64,000 nucleotides of DNA, from assembly GCF_035609205.1 (NCBI RefSeq), contig NZ_CP141184.1, positions 6,004,501 to 6,068,500 of the forward strand, in the 5' to 3' direction. The stretch is from Hymenobacter sp. GOD-10R (GTDB lineage: Bacteria > Bacteroidota > Bacteroidia > Cytophagales > Hymenobacteraceae). The notes beneath the pieces are model-generated. The model was not told the DNA's origin and searched no databases. It saw only the letters and a program-made list of their open reading frames with translations. Positions 40,816 to 50,517 of this stretch are shown in pieces (the first letter of the stretch is position 1; the number at the start of each line of letters is the position of its first letter). A program made the translations under genes and the position numbers.

Positions 40816-43464
40816 ATGCCTCAAGCCTTACGCACGCTAGGACCCTTGCCTGTTGCTTTCACTTTGGTAAGTGTCCTTACCGCCTATCGGACGCACGCCC
40901 AACAACCGGTTTCGCAGCAGACGATTGCTGACTCTGCCAAGACGAAAAACGTCGCGCTCGGCGAAGTAGTAGTGGCGGCTTCCAAAGTACAGGAGAGTAT
41001 TTTACAGTCGCCGGTGACGGTGGAGAAGCTGAACGCCCGTGCCTTGCGCCTCACGCCAGCCCCCTCTTTCTTCGATGCCATCGAGAACGTTAAGGGCGTG
41101 CAGGTGATTACCCCAAGTCTTGGGTTCAAGGTCATCAATGCGCGTGGGTTCTCCAATACTACTAACGTCCGCTTCGTGCAGCTCGTGGACGGCATGGATA
41201 ATCAAGCGCCGCATATTGGCGCTCCGATCGGCAACGTCTTGGGGCCAAGCGACCTAGATATTAATGCCGTGGAAATTGTCCCTGGCACTGCGGCTGCACT
41301 TTATGGACTAAACGCCATCAACGGGCTAGCCAACTTCACGACCAAGAGTCCCTTTTCGTTCGAAGGCCTCAGCGTGCAGCAGAAAACCGGCCTCAACCAC
41401 GTGAACGACCGAAGCGCTGGGATACATCCGTACACCGAAATGAGCCTGCGGTACGCCAAAGTACTGGTGCCCAATAAGCTAGCTTTTAAAGTAAACGCAA
41501 CCTACCTGCGTGGCTACGATTGGGTCGCTGACAACTACACTGACATCAACCCGAATGGCAATGCTAGCACGGGATTATTTGGGGCTGACAACCCGGCTCG
41601 CGACCCAGTCAGCAGCTACGGCAACGAATCCTCGAACCGCTCTAACCTGACCCTAGGTGGCAAGACCTACCAAGTGGCGCGCACCGGTTACCTGGAAAAA
41701 GATGTGACTGATTATCACCTGCAAACCATCCGCACCGATGGGGCGCTCCACTACCGTCTCAACAGCAACACCGAGCTAGCCTACACCTACCGCTTCAGCA
41801 GTCTCGATAACATCTACCAGCGCTCTAACCGCTTTCGGCTGGAAGAGTACCGGTTGCAGCAGCATGGCTTATCGCTGATGAGTCCGGTGGTGCAGGTGCG
41901 GGCCTATCTCACGCGTGAGAACACGGGGAAAAGCTACAACCTGCGGTCGATGGGCGAGAACCTCGACCGCAGCTACAAAACCGATGCAGTCTGGAACCAG
42001 GAGTATACCGCCGCTTGGAACGCTGCTACCCAAACGGGCCAGACTGTGGCACAAGCCCACGCCACGGCTCGCGCCACAGCCGACGCTGGCCGCCTGCAGC
42101 CGGGCACGCCGGAATTCAAAGACCGTTTGCGGCAGCTTCAGGATATCAATAACTGGGACCAGGGCGCCGCTTTGCGCGTACAATCTGATCTGATTCATGC
42201 AGAAGGCCAGGTAAATGTTGGGGAAGCCCTTCGCCGCCGGGCGAGCAGCAGCTTTCCGCAGTGGCTCGACGTGCTAGCCGGGGCTGACCACCGCACTTAC
42301 GTCGTCGTACCCGATGGCAACTACTTTCGCAACCCAAACCCCGGCAAAGACCCGCTCACCGATAACCTAACGTATAGCAAAACGGGCGGTTTTGTGCAGG
42401 CGGGTGCGCATTTGTTCGCTGACAAAATCCGTCTGACGGCTACGGCGCGGGCTGACAAGAACGATTATTTCAGCACTCGGTTCAATCCGCGCCTCACAGC
42501 TGTGTACTCACCCACGCAGCGCCACAACTTCCGGCTCAGCTACCAGAGCGGCTACCGCTTTCCTAGCTTGTTTGAGGGGTTTTCCAACGTCAATAGCGGA
42601 CAGGTACAACGCGTAGGTGGCCTGCGCGTGATGTCAGATGGCGTGTTTGAGAACAGCTACCTGCGTACCAGCATCGACGCCTTCAATGCGGCCATCACCA
42701 AGGACGTGAATACCGGAGGCCTTACGCGCGCGCAAGCTATTGCCAACAACCAAGGCATCTTAGCAAAGAACACCTACACCTACTTAAAGCCTGAATTCAT
42801 CAAGTCGTTGGAGCTAGGTTACAAGGCAGCGCTGTTGTCGGACGCCCGCTTGCTGGTCGATGTAGATTTTTACTACAATGCGTACCGCGACTTTATCACG
42901 CAGGTGGAGGCTTACGTTCCTATCACTGGCACAGGTGAGGTTATCACGACCACTGAAACCAACCTAAATGCCGTTGCTACTGCCCTGAGTGCTCGTAGTG
43001 GGCAGAGCCGGTACCGCCTCTGGACCAACTCGAAGAGCCAAGTGTACAATTACGGCGGCAGCGCGGGCCTACACTATGAGCTGGTCGGCGGCTACCTGGC
43101 GGGCGCTAACGTCACCTACGCCCGCCTGGACCGCACCGCCAACGGCGACGGTTTGGAAGACGGCTTCAACACGCCGCGTTGGGCTTACAACTGGAGCGTT
43201 GGGAATGAAAATGCTTACAAGAACTTCGGCTTTGGCCTGAACTACCGCTGGCAGACCCGCTATTACTCCAAAACTTTTCTGGTAAATGGCTACGTGCCAG
43301 CCTATAGCACCCTCGACGCGCAGATTAGCTACGCGGTTCCCACACCCAAGCTACGCTTCAAGCTAGGTGCCACCAACGTGCTTAATCACTATTATTATTC
43401 GTTTCTGGGCGGACCGCGTATTGGGGGGCTGTACTACTTAGCCATAACGTGGGGCGTAAGATGA
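40816..43464 (+). CDS. TonB-dependent outer-membrane receptor, putative molybdate/tungstate uptake
   Basis: 882 residues. A signal peptide (ending THAQ) is followed by a plug domain from about residue 50: VALGEVVVAASKVQESILQSP resembles the TonB-box region, FDAIENVKGVQV and ARGFSNTTNVRFVQLVDGMD are plug strands, and VEIVPGTAAALYGLNAINGLAN is the canonical plug motif. A 22-strand barrel follows, ending with a YYLAITWGVR strand. It lacks the carboxypeptidase-regulatory domain seen in SusC-type receptors. TonB receptors import scarce ligands across the outer membrane using proton-motive force. Its position behind a ModE-type regulator and a ModE-box-like palindrome suggests a molybdenum- or tungsten-containing ligand. 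Its 3' end overlaps the convergent LacI gene by 31 nt. Confidence 0.9.
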   Translation: MPQALRTLGPLPVAFTLVSVLTAYRTHAQQPVSQQTIADSAKTKNVALGEVVVAASKVQESILQSPVTVEKLNARALRLTPAPSFFDAIENVKGVQVITPSLGFKVINARGFSNTTNVRFVQLVDGMDNQAPHIGAPIGNVLGPSDLDINAVEIVPGTAAALYGLNAINGLANFTTKSPFSFEGLSVQQKTGLNHVNDRSAGIHPYTEMSLRYAKVLVPNKLAFKVNATYLRGYDWVADNYTDINPNGNASTGLFGADNPARDPVSSYGNESSNRSNLTLGGKTYQVARTGYLEKDVTDYHLQTIRTDGALHYRLNSNTELAYTYRFSSLDNIYQRSNRFRLEEYRLQQHGLSLMSPVVQVRAYLTRENTGKSYNLRSMGENLDRSYKTDAVWNQEYTAAWNAATQTGQTVAQAHATARATADAGRLQPGTPEFKDRLRQLQDINNWDQGAALRVQSDLIHAEGQVNVGEALRRRASSSFPQWLDVLAGADHRTYVVVPDGNYFRNPNPGKDPLTDNLTYSKTGGFVQAGAHLFADKIRLTATARADKNDYFSTRFNPRLTAVYSPTQRHNFRLSYQSGYRFPSLFEGFSNVNSGQVQRVGGLRVMSDGVFENSYLRTSIDAFNAAITKDVNTGGLTRAQAIANNQGILAKNTYTYLKPEFIKSLELGYKAALLSDARLLVDVDFYYNAYRDFITQVEAYVPITGTGEVITTTETNLNAVATALSARSGQSRYRLWTNSKSQVYNYGGSAGLHYELVGGYLAGANVTYARLDRTANGDGLEDGFNTPRWAYNWSVGNENAYKNFGFGLNYRWQTRYYSKTFLVNGYVPAYSTLDAQISYAVPTPKLRFKLGATNVLNHYYYSFLGGPRIGGLYYLAITWGVR

Positions 43465-44489
43465 TGCTGCAACCGCAACGACGACTCACGCACTAGTAGC
43501 TCGGGCTGGAGTACGATACGACGCGGCGAAAACTGCCCCGACTTGTCTTCGAGCATTTCCAGAAAAAGCTTCACCGCTGACTGCCCCATTTGCTCGCAGC
43601 GCTGATCGACGGAGGTGATGCGCGGCTCGGTGAGGGAGGTGAAGGTTTCGTTGCTGAAGCCTACCAAGGCAATGTCTTCCGGTACCTGAACCCGACGTGC
43701 TTTGAGCACTTGCATGGCCCCAACGGCTGAAAAATCACTGGCGGAGAACACTGCGTCGGGTGGAACAGGCAAGGCTAGTAGTTTCTCCATGCCTTCCACG
43801 CCGTCTTCCGTTTTCATATCACACGTGAAGATTAGCTCCTGCTCGTGGGGTAAGCCGTGGGCCTGCAAGGCATCTAGGTAGCCGCGCTGCCGGTTCTTGT
43901 AGATGTTTAAGTGCTGAGGGCCAGCGAAATGCGCTATTCGCTGACAGCCCTGTTCAATCAAGTGCGTTACGGCTTGGTACGCTCCTAGGTAATCATCAAT
44001 AATGACGGAGCTGACGTTGATGCCTTCCAGTACCCGGTCGAAAAATACCAGCGGAATAGCCCGCGTGCTCACCTTTTCGAAGTGCTTAAAATCGTGGGTG
44101 TTGCGCGCCAAGGAAACCAGAATACCTTCTACTTGCGCATTCATCAATGACTCAATGTTCTTCTTCTCATTGGCCACGTTTTCGTTTGACTGGCAGATCA
44201 TGATGTTGAAGCCCACCTTGCTGGCTACCGTCTCGATACCGTGCATCACCGACGAGAAAAAATGGCCTTCGATGTGCGGCACCATTACACCGAGCAAATT
44301 GCTCCGACCTTTCCGAAGCGCCGCTGCCAAGTGGTTGGGTTGGTAGTTAACTTCTCTTGCCAATTGCCAGACTTTCTTGCGCGTGCTTTCGCTGATGCTC
44401 GTGTGGTTGTTCAGGGCGCGTGAGACGGTCGAAACTGAGATGTTCAGCTTCTTGGCTAGGTCTGCTATAGATGCTCGGTTAGCTGCCAA
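43434..44489 (-). CDS. LacI-family transcriptional regulator of the galactoside locus
   Basis: About 351 residues; the start is uncertain because the best N-terminus (AANRASIADLAKKLNIS) would use a TTG at 44489. The HTH (ASIADLAKKLNISVSTVSRALN) and hinge (NYQPNHLAAALRKGRSNLLGV) are classic LacI, followed by a periplasmic-binding-protein-like sensor domain with VFFDRV and ALVGFSNE. It is divergent from an exported beta-galactosidase. A perfect CAAACGTTTG palindrome lies about 30 bases ahead of its start, and a near copy lies ahead of galM. The natural ligand is likely galactose or a galactoside. The stop lies inside the 3' end of the TonB receptor gene. Confidence 0.92.
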   Translation of the reverse strand: MAANRASIADLAKKLNISVSTVSRALNNHTSISESTRKKVWQLAREVNYQPNHLAAALRKGRSNLLGVMVPHIEGHFFSSVMHGIETVASKVGFNIMICQSNENVANEKKNIESLMNAQVEGILVSLARNTHDFKHFEKVSTRAIPLVFFDRVLEGINVSSVIIDDYLGAYQAVTHLIEQGCQRIAHFAGPQHLNIYKNRQRGYLDALQAHGLPHEQELIFTCDMKTEDGVEGMEKLLALPVPPDAVFSASDFSAVGAMQVLKARRVQVPEDIALVGFSNETFTSLTEPRITSVDQRCEQMGQSAVKLFLEMLEDKSGQFSPRRIVLQPELLVRESSLRLQHHLTPHVMAK

Positions 44490-44517
44490 CTGTTTGCGTG
44501 TTACCGCGCTAAAAGGA

Positions 44518-44527
44518 CAAACGTTTG
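44518..44527. promoter_or_regulatory. LacI-type operator 1
   Basis: A perfect palindrome caaacgtttg with the central CG typical of LacI/GalR-family sites, in the 211-bp divergent space between the regulator and the beta-galactosidase. Confidence 0.6.
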
Positions 44528-44700
44528 CATAAACCTATCAAGGTTTGAGTAGATTTCAAACGGATAGGCTTGCTTTCCCTACGTTCGCTGCAACTTAGCA
44601 CCCCCAATGGACCTGCCCGAGCAGTGTGCGCTAGCAAAACTGCTTTCTGCTACCCCACAAACCCGCTCCTTCTCACCCTTCGCTTACTATTCTTTCGCGT

Positions 44701-46833
44701 ATGCCTAAATCTTTCCTCTCACGGCTATTAGCTAGCTCATTACTCATCCTAAGCACTTTTCTAGGTGCTCACGCGCAACCGATTGCATCTAAAGGGAAAG
44801 CAGGTACGCCCTTTTTCAAAGATCCCGATATGATGACTATCGGGGTGTACTACTACCCCGAGGCGTGGCCAGAAAGCCAGTGGGCCCGTGACTTCGCCAA
44901 CATGCGCAAGCTCAACCTAGAGTTTGTGCACATGGGCGAGTTTGCTTGGGGCCTGTATGAGCCGGAAGAAGGAAAGTACACCCTCGATTGGCTGGAACGA
45001 GCCGTGAACCTAGCTGCTAAAGCTGGGTTGAAAGTCATCCTCTGTACGCCAAGCGCTGCGCCACCCGCGTGGCTGGCCGAAAACCATCCGGAAATCTTGA
45101 TGGTGGATGCCAACGGACGCCGCATGCAGCACGGCACTCGCGAGCAGGGCAACTGGAGCTCTCCTCTCTTCCGGCAGTACGTAGAGAAAATCAATACGCA
45201 GCTCGCCAAACGTTTTGGCAATAACCCGGCGGTAATTGGCTGGCAGATCGACAATGAGCTGAGCCACTACGGCAAGCAGTTTTCCTATGACGATTTCAGC
45301 CGGGCTAGGTTTCAGGCATGGCTCAAGCAGAAGTACAGCACCATCGACAACCTAAACCGCGACTGGGGCAACGTGTTCTGGTCGCAGCTTTACCAAAACT
45401 TCGAGCAGATCAGAATTCCAAACGAGCAAGAATTGGTAGCTACGGCTAACCCGCACGCGCTGCTGGACTTCCAGCGCTGGTTCACCGAAGAAGCGGCCGA
45501 TTACCTGAGCTTTCAAGCTAACACGCTCCGTCAGAACAGCCAGAACCAGTGGGTGACCACCAACTTCATGGCGATGCACCGCGACGTGAATCCTAGCCTC
45601 AGCAGCCGCAGCCTCGACATGATTACTTGGACCGTATACCCCGTCCACGGTGATTATGAAAACAGTGACCTAGGTTTCCGGCTCGGCAACGGGGCCGCGC
45701 TCGGCTTTATGCACGACTTTGCCCGCACTCTCAACGGCAACGAAGGCGTGATGGAACTACAACCAGGACAGGTGAACTGGGGCGCCATCAACCCGCAGCC
45801 TTTGCCTGGCGCCGTGCACATGTGGATTATGCATGCGTTTGGGGCGGGTGCTAAGCTTATCTGCTCGTACCGCTACCGGCAGCCGCTAGCTGGTAGCGAG
45901 CTGTACCACTATGGCTTTGTCGGGACTGATGGCGTGACGCCCCTGCCCGGCGGTCAGGAATACGGCCAGGCCATGCAGGAAGTGAATCAGCTGCGCAAGT
46001 TGCGCAAGGCTAACGCCAAAGAGCCCGCGGCGTACTCGGCCCGCCGCACGGCCTTCCTCTACAACTTCGACAATCGCTTCGACCTTGATATTCATCCTTC
46101 CACGACGCGCTGGAACACGATGGGTCACCTGCTGCGCTATTATCGGGCGCTCAAGACTCTAGGCTGCCCCGTAGATGTGATTACCGAAGACCGGGACTTT
46201 TCGCGCTACAAGTTTCTAGTAGCTCCTGCCTACCAATTGCTTGATGCGCAACTTGTGACCCGCTGGACGAAGTACGTGCAAGAGGGTGGGCACCTCGTAC
46301 TGACCGCGCGCACCGGCCAGAAAGACCGTCGCGGGCACCTGTGGGAAGGCCCCTGGGCTGCTCCTATCAACGAACTGATTGGCGCCAAGTTCAGCCCGCA
46401 GGCGTTCGATTTGCTGCCGGGTGAACGAAAGGGTAAGGTTTCGGCGCAGGGTAAAACGTATGAATGGGGCTCCTGGGGTGAGAGTTTGCTACCGGCATCG
46501 GGTACCCAAACGCTCGCCGCTTATGCCGATCAGTTTTACGCAGGCGCAGCAGCTGTGGTGTCGCGCAAGCTAGGTCGGGGTACCGTGACGTACGTAGGCG
46601 TGGAGTCGCTGGAAGGCGACTTAGAGCGCGACGTGCTTCGTAGCGTATATACAGCAGCCGGTACACCGGTTGAGAACTTCGCTGATCAGTTCTTCGTGGA
46701 ATGGCGTGACGGGTTTTGGGTGGCGACCAACTTTACGTCGCAAAAACAAACGGCGCCGGTACCTGCCAACGCGAAAATCATCGTTGGCAAAAGGGAGCTA
46801 GAACCGGCCGGCGTTACGGTGTGGCAGGAGTAG
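44701..46833 (+). CDS. exported GH42 beta-galactosidase
   Basis: 710 residues with a signal peptide (MPKSFLSRLLASSLLILSTF..AHAQ), unusual because many GH42 enzymes are cytoplasmic. The (beta/alpha)8 barrel opens with GVYYYPEAWP and FVHMGEFAWGLYEPEEG. The acid/base Glu186 is in GWQIDNELSHYG, and the likely nucleophile Glu352 in GVMELQPG. A trimerisation domain with a class-I-amidotransferase-like fold (about 430-630) and a C-terminal beta domain follow. It cleaves terminal beta-galactosides in the periplasm. The neighbourhood (LacI regulator, symporter, mutarotase) makes a compact galactoside-use locus. Confidence 0.94.
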   Translation: MPKSFLSRLLASSLLILSTFLGAHAQPIASKGKAGTPFFKDPDMMTIGVYYYPEAWPESQWARDFANMRKLNLEFVHMGEFAWGLYEPEEGKYTLDWLERAVNLAAKAGLKVILCTPSAAPPAWLAENHPEILMVDANGRRMQHGTREQGNWSSPLFRQYVEKINTQLAKRFGNNPAVIGWQIDNELSHYGKQFSYDDFSRARFQAWLKQKYSTIDNLNRDWGNVFWSQLYQNFEQIRIPNEQELVATANPHALLDFQRWFTEEAADYLSFQANTLRQNSQNQWVTTNFMAMHRDVNPSLSSRSLDMITWTVYPVHGDYENSDLGFRLGNGAALGFMHDFARTLNGNEGVMELQPGQVNWGAINPQPLPGAVHMWIMHAFGAGAKLICSYRYRQPLAGSELYHYGFVGTDGVTPLPGGQEYGQAMQEVNQLRKLRKANAKEPAAYSARRTAFLYNFDNRFDLDIHPSTTRWNTMGHLLRYYRALKTLGCPVDVITEDRDFSRYKFLVAPAYQLLDAQLVTRWTKYVQEGGHLVLTARTGQKDRRGHLWEGPWAAPINELIGAKFSPQAFDLLPGERKGKVSAQGKTYEWGSWGESLLPASGTQTLAAYADQFYAGAAAVVSRKLGRGTVTYVGVESLEGDLERDVLRSVYTAAGTPVENFADQFFVEWRDGFWVATNFTSQKQTAPVPANAKIIVGKRELEPAGVTVWQE

Positions 46834-46867
46834 ACAGCCGCCAGCTATAGCGCGAATTTCCCTCAAC

Positions 46868-46905
46868 AAAAAAGCCCCGCCTGCGGAAGCAAGCGGGGCT
46901 TTTTT
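46868..46905. terminator. bidirectional terminator between beta-galactosidase and symporter
   Basis: aaaaaagccccgc...gcggggctttttt, with A and T runs on the two sides; it serves both convergent genes. Confidence 0.9.
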
Positions 46906-46929
46906 GTGAGCGTGAAGCGCAGTACCGGA

Positions 46930-48606
46930 CTACCAGTAATAGGTGTACAGTGCCGTAACGATGGCCAACACGATAACCGAGCCGATGGTGAAGCTGCGGT
47001 TGGTGCGGAACATGCTGCTATCAATCTCAAGACCGTTGGTTTTGACACCGCGGCTAGTCTGGAGAAGGCTGATGATTACCATACCCAGGATACAGAAGAC
47101 GAACACAAAGCCCATCCGGTCGAGGAACGGAATTTCGTAGATGCCATTCACCGGCACCGAGTAGCCCAGCGGCGCCAGCCATGATAGGTTCATCATGAGG
47201 GGCAAGAACTTGAGCAATACGGAGAGCAGGAAGCCGCCAACCGTGGCAAACAATGCCGCAGTTGAAGTAGCTTTTTTCCAGAAGAAACCCAGGATGAACA
47301 TGGCAAAAATACCGGGCGACACGAAGCCCGTGTACTCTTGAATGTAGGTGAAACCACCTTTTTCGATACCTAAGTGCGGAGCGAGCAGGATGCCGAGCAA
47401 CATGGCCACTACCACCGAAATTTTACCCACGGCTACCATCTTCTTCTCCGAAGCGTCCTTGTTCAGCACCTTCTTGTAAATGTCGAGGGTGAAAATGGTA
47501 GCAATTGAGTTGGCTTTACCAGCCAGCGAGGCCACTACGGCGGCCACAAGCGCCGCGAAAGACAAGCCTTTCAGACCTACCGGCAAGATGTTGAGCAGCA
47601 CCGGGTAGGCGCGGTCGGGAGCTACCTGGCCATCCAGCATCATCTCCGAGCCGAATACGTTTTGCTTGAAAAGCACGAAGGCCGCGATGCCGGGCAGCAC
47701 CACAATTACAGGCATCAGAATCTTGAGGAACGCGGCGAAGAGCAAGCCACCACGAGCCGTAGGCAAGTCGGCACCGAGGGCGCGCTGCGTGATGTACTGG
47801 TTGCAACCCCAATAGTTAAGGTTCACAATCCAGAGACCACCGAGCAATACCGTCATCCCCGGCAACTCAACGAAGTTGGGGTTATCACGTCTCAGGATCA
47901 TGTGGAAGTGGTCGTTGGCCTGCGAAGTGAGCAGGTTGAACCCGTTTATTGCTCCAGACGTGCCGTAGTGCTCAGCCACTAGGTTAAGCGCCAAGTACGT
48001 GGTAGCCAAGCCCCCCAGAATGAGGAAGAACACCTGAATAACGTCGGTGAAGCCGATAACCTTCATACCACCCAGCGTGATAATAACGGCGCAGATAGCT
48101 AGGCCGTAGATGCAGAGGTCGATGTTCAGACCTGACACGCTGCTAGCGGCAATAGCCCCTAGGTACAGAATCGAAGTTAGGTTAACGACTACATACAGCG
48201 CCAGCCAGAAGATGGCCATGATCATAGCTACTGTGCCGTTGTAGCGCTGGTGCAGGAACTGCGGCATCGTGAAGATCTTGTTCTTCAAGTACACCGGAAT
48301 GAAGAACGTGCCCACAATGACTAGCGTGATGGCCGCCATCCATTCGTAGGCTGCAATAGCTAGGCCCATCTTAAAGCCTGAGCCAGCCATTGCCACAAAT
48401 TGCTCAGCCGAGATGTTGGAGGCAATAAGCGAAGAGCCGATGGCCCACCAAGTCAGGGAGCCCTCTGCGAGGAAGTAATCTTTGGAGTCACCTTCTGCCG
48501 TGCCGTCGTGGCCGGTCTTGCGCAGGTAAATCCAGGTACCGTAACCCGCTACTATAATGAAGTAGACGAAGAATACGATGTAATCAAGAGTTGCGAGTTT
48601 ATTCAT
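46930..48606 (-). CDS. sodium/solute symporter (SSS family), probable sugar transporter
   Basis: 558 residues from the ATG at 48606; the frame upstream to 48714 is unlikely to be translated because the membrane helices start at MNKLATLDYIVFFVYFIIV. It has about 14 hydrophobic helices and SSS-family blocks: SLTWWAIGSSLIASNISAEQFVAMAGSGFKMG, the GGMKVIGFTDVIQ stretch, and ALVAAVVASLAGKANSIATIFTLDIYKK, close to SGLT-type sugar carriers. It imports a solute with Na+, here presumably galactose released by the periplasmic GH42 enzyme. It lies 131 nt downstream of the mutarotase gene, probably in the same transcript. Confidence 0.93.
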   Translation of the reverse strand: MNKLATLDYIVFFVYFIIVAGYGTWIYLRKTGHDGTAEGDSKDYFLAEGSLTWWAIGSSLIASNISAEQFVAMAGSGFKMGLAIAAYEWMAAITLVIVGTFFIPVYLKNKIFTMPQFLHQRYNGTVAMIMAIFWLALYVVVNLTSILYLGAIAASSVSGLNIDLCIYGLAICAVIITLGGMKVIGFTDVIQVFFLILGGLATTYLALNLVAEHYGTSGAINGFNLLTSQANDHFHMILRRDNPNFVELPGMTVLLGGLWIVNLNYWGCNQYITQRALGADLPTARGGLLFAAFLKILMPVIVVLPGIAAFVLFKQNVFGSEMMLDGQVAPDRAYPVLLNILPVGLKGLSFAALVAAVVASLAGKANSIATIFTLDIYKKVLNKDASEKKMVAVGKISVVVAMLLGILLAPHLGIEKGGFTYIQEYTGFVSPGIFAMFILGFFWKKATSTAALFATVGGFLLSVLLKFLPLMMNLSWLAPLGYSVPVNGIYEIPFLDRMGFVFVFCILGMVIISLLQTSRGVKTNGLEIDSSMFRTNRSFTIGSVIVLAIVTALYTYYW

Positions 48607-48737
48607 TGAACAGGAGAGGTATTGAAGCCGGCCATCGGCTTGAAGAAGCAAGGAGTAGAAGTAGTACCTAAGGCGAATTAGAGCACTACCCAGCTTAAAG
48701 CTAGGTAGTGGCAACCAAACTTAACTAATTATAGGCG

Positions 48738-49952
48738 CTACTTGCGCACCCCAAAGCGATACACAGTAGTAGAGTGCAGTGTATCACCCGGCTTCAATAC
48801 TGTGCTTGGGAATTTCGACTGGTTGGGCGAGTCGGGGAAGTGCTGCGTTTCCAGGCAGAAGCCATAGTGCTTGCTATAGGTTACATCGCCAGTGCCTTTG
48901 AGCGTACCATCGAGGAAGTTGCCGGTGTAGAACTGCACGCCGGGCTCGGTAGTCGTTACTTCCAAGGTACGGCCGGAGGTGGGCTCGTATACCGTGGCGG
49001 CGGGGTGCATGCCGCTGCTGGCGTTGTTTAGTACCCAGTTGTGGTCGTAGCCACCGGGTACTTGCGCGATCCGCTCGCCGATGGTGTGCGAGGTCGTGAA
49101 GTCGAACGGCGTGCCTTTCACTGGCTTCAACTCACCCGTCGGAATCAGGGTGGCATCGACAACCGTGTAGCGGTCGGCGGGCAGCGTTACTTCGTGGCCG
49201 AGCACATCCTTGTCTTGGCCGTAACCTAGGTTGAAGTAGCTGTGGTTGGTCAGGTTGACGGGTGTGGCTTTGTCGGTTTTGGCCGTGTAGTCAATCTTCA
49301 GCTCGTCGTTGTCGGTGAGCGTGTACACCACCGTCACGCTAAGGTTGCCGGGGTAGCCTTCTTCACCATCCTTGCTTAAGTAGGTAAGCTTCAGCGCTTG
49401 GCCGTCGGTTGCCGAAGCAACGGGCTCTGCTGCCCAAATCACTTTGTCGAAACCCTTCTTGCCACCGTGCAGGCTGTTGGGGCCGTTGTTCTTCGCGAGG
49501 GTGTATTCTTTGCCATCAAGCGTGAATTTGCCGCCCTTGATGCGGTTGCCGTACCGGCCAATCAATGCCCCGAAGTAAGGGCCCGATTTCAGGAACGCTG
49601 GGCTCTGATAGCCACTCACGTTATCGAAGCCGAGTACAATGTTACCTAGCTTGCCAGCCTTGTCGGGCACTTGCAAGCTCGTGACGGTACCGCCATACGT
49701 GGAAATAGTGGCTTTCAGACCATGGGCATTGGTGAGCGTGTAGAGCTGCACCTCTTGGCCATCGGTGGTTTTACCGAAGGAGGCTGGGGCTGACATGTCA
49801 GAGGAAGAAGACGTAGAAGTTTGAGTTGAATCGGCTGTCGCGCTGGTGCTGCTACTGGCTTGGTCGGCTGGTTTTTTCTGGTCGCAGGCGGCAAGCAAGA
49901 GTAAGCTAGCCAAGCTTCCGGTCACGAATCCGGAGCGGTTGAAAACAGTCAT
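48738..49952 (-). CDS. galM: aldose 1-epimerase (galactose mutarotase), lipoprotein
   Basis: 404 residues from the ATG at 49952 (the frame to 49958 would need TTG). A type II signal sequence with the lipobox LLAAC is followed by a Ser/Thr linker (about 30-55) and then the mutarotase beta-sandwich. Recognisable blocks are the active-site stretch NRIKGGKFTLDGKEY, NSLHGGKKGFD with its catalytic His, NLTNHSYFNLGY with the second His, and a C-terminal FCLETQHFPDSPN with the catalytic Glu. It interconverts alpha and beta anomers of galactose, here at the membrane surface. It heads the galM-symporter unit. Confidence 0.94.
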   Translation of the reverse strand: MTVFNRSGFVTGSLASLLLLAACDQKKPADQASSSTSATADSTQTSTSSSSDMSAPASFGKTTDGQEVQLYTLTNAHGLKATISTYGGTVTSLQVPDKAGKLGNIVLGFDNVSGYQSPAFLKSGPYFGALIGRYGNRIKGGKFTLDGKEYTLAKNNGPNSLHGGKKGFDKVIWAAEPVASATDGQALKLTYLSKDGEEGYPGNLSVTVVYTLTDNDELKIDYTAKTDKATPVNLTNHSYFNLGYGQDKDVLGHEVTLPADRYTVVDATLIPTGELKPVKGTPFDFTTSHTIGERIAQVPGGYDHNWVLNNASSGMHPAATVYEPTSGRTLEVTTTEPGVQFYTGNFLDGTLKGTGDVTYSKHYGFCLETQHFPDSPNQSKFPSTVLKPGDTLHSTTVYRFGVRK

Positions 49953-50517
49953 GGACAAAGAAGAAGTATGAAGGAGTTAGGTTGGGACGACGAAGGAAGA
50001 CGAAAATTTATGCTCCATTAATATCAAACCAGGCTAGATAATGCAGTACTAACCTCTACTTCTTGTACAGTAGCAGCACCTAGGGTTTCCATGGCATTTA
50101 GCTGGCAGTTTTGCACGAATTATAGCAATCTTCGAATGAAGATAGTGCTAGTTGTAACGATTGAGCCGGTAAAGTATAAATTCCTACTGAATGCCGCAAT
50201 CGTTTGCACTTTTCACGGGTTTTAAAGCAGTTTTAAAAGTCTGCTACCCGAACTGCTTTCAGCCTACTCGCTCTTTCACATTTAGAAGCCAATACATGTC
50301 ACTAAAATTGTGACAGGCAGCCATATAAAATATTTCTCTAGCACAGGCACTCACGCGCACTCCTTCGTCAGCTAGGTAGAATAGGCTTTAGGCGACCTTC
50401 TTCTAGTTGAAGAAAAAAATGCTAAATCTGCTTTAATTCACACAAACGATACTTCAGGTGCTACCGAGTGATTTTGCTAGCAGCAGGCACTCATTTCCCT
50501 CCTGCTAGCCTGTTCAG
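49953..50517. other. 565-bp promoter region of galM
   Basis: No gene. It contains the LacI-type operator at 50197-50206 and a half-site-like caaacgat around 50443. The DnaQ-like gene ends at its far side on the same strand. Confidence 0.45.
50197..50206. promoter_or_regulatory. LacI-type operator 2
   Basis: caatcgtttg, one mismatch from the palindrome at 44518 and with the same gca extension on the right, about 245 bp upstream of galM. It suggests that the LacI regulator controls both units. Confidence 0.5.
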
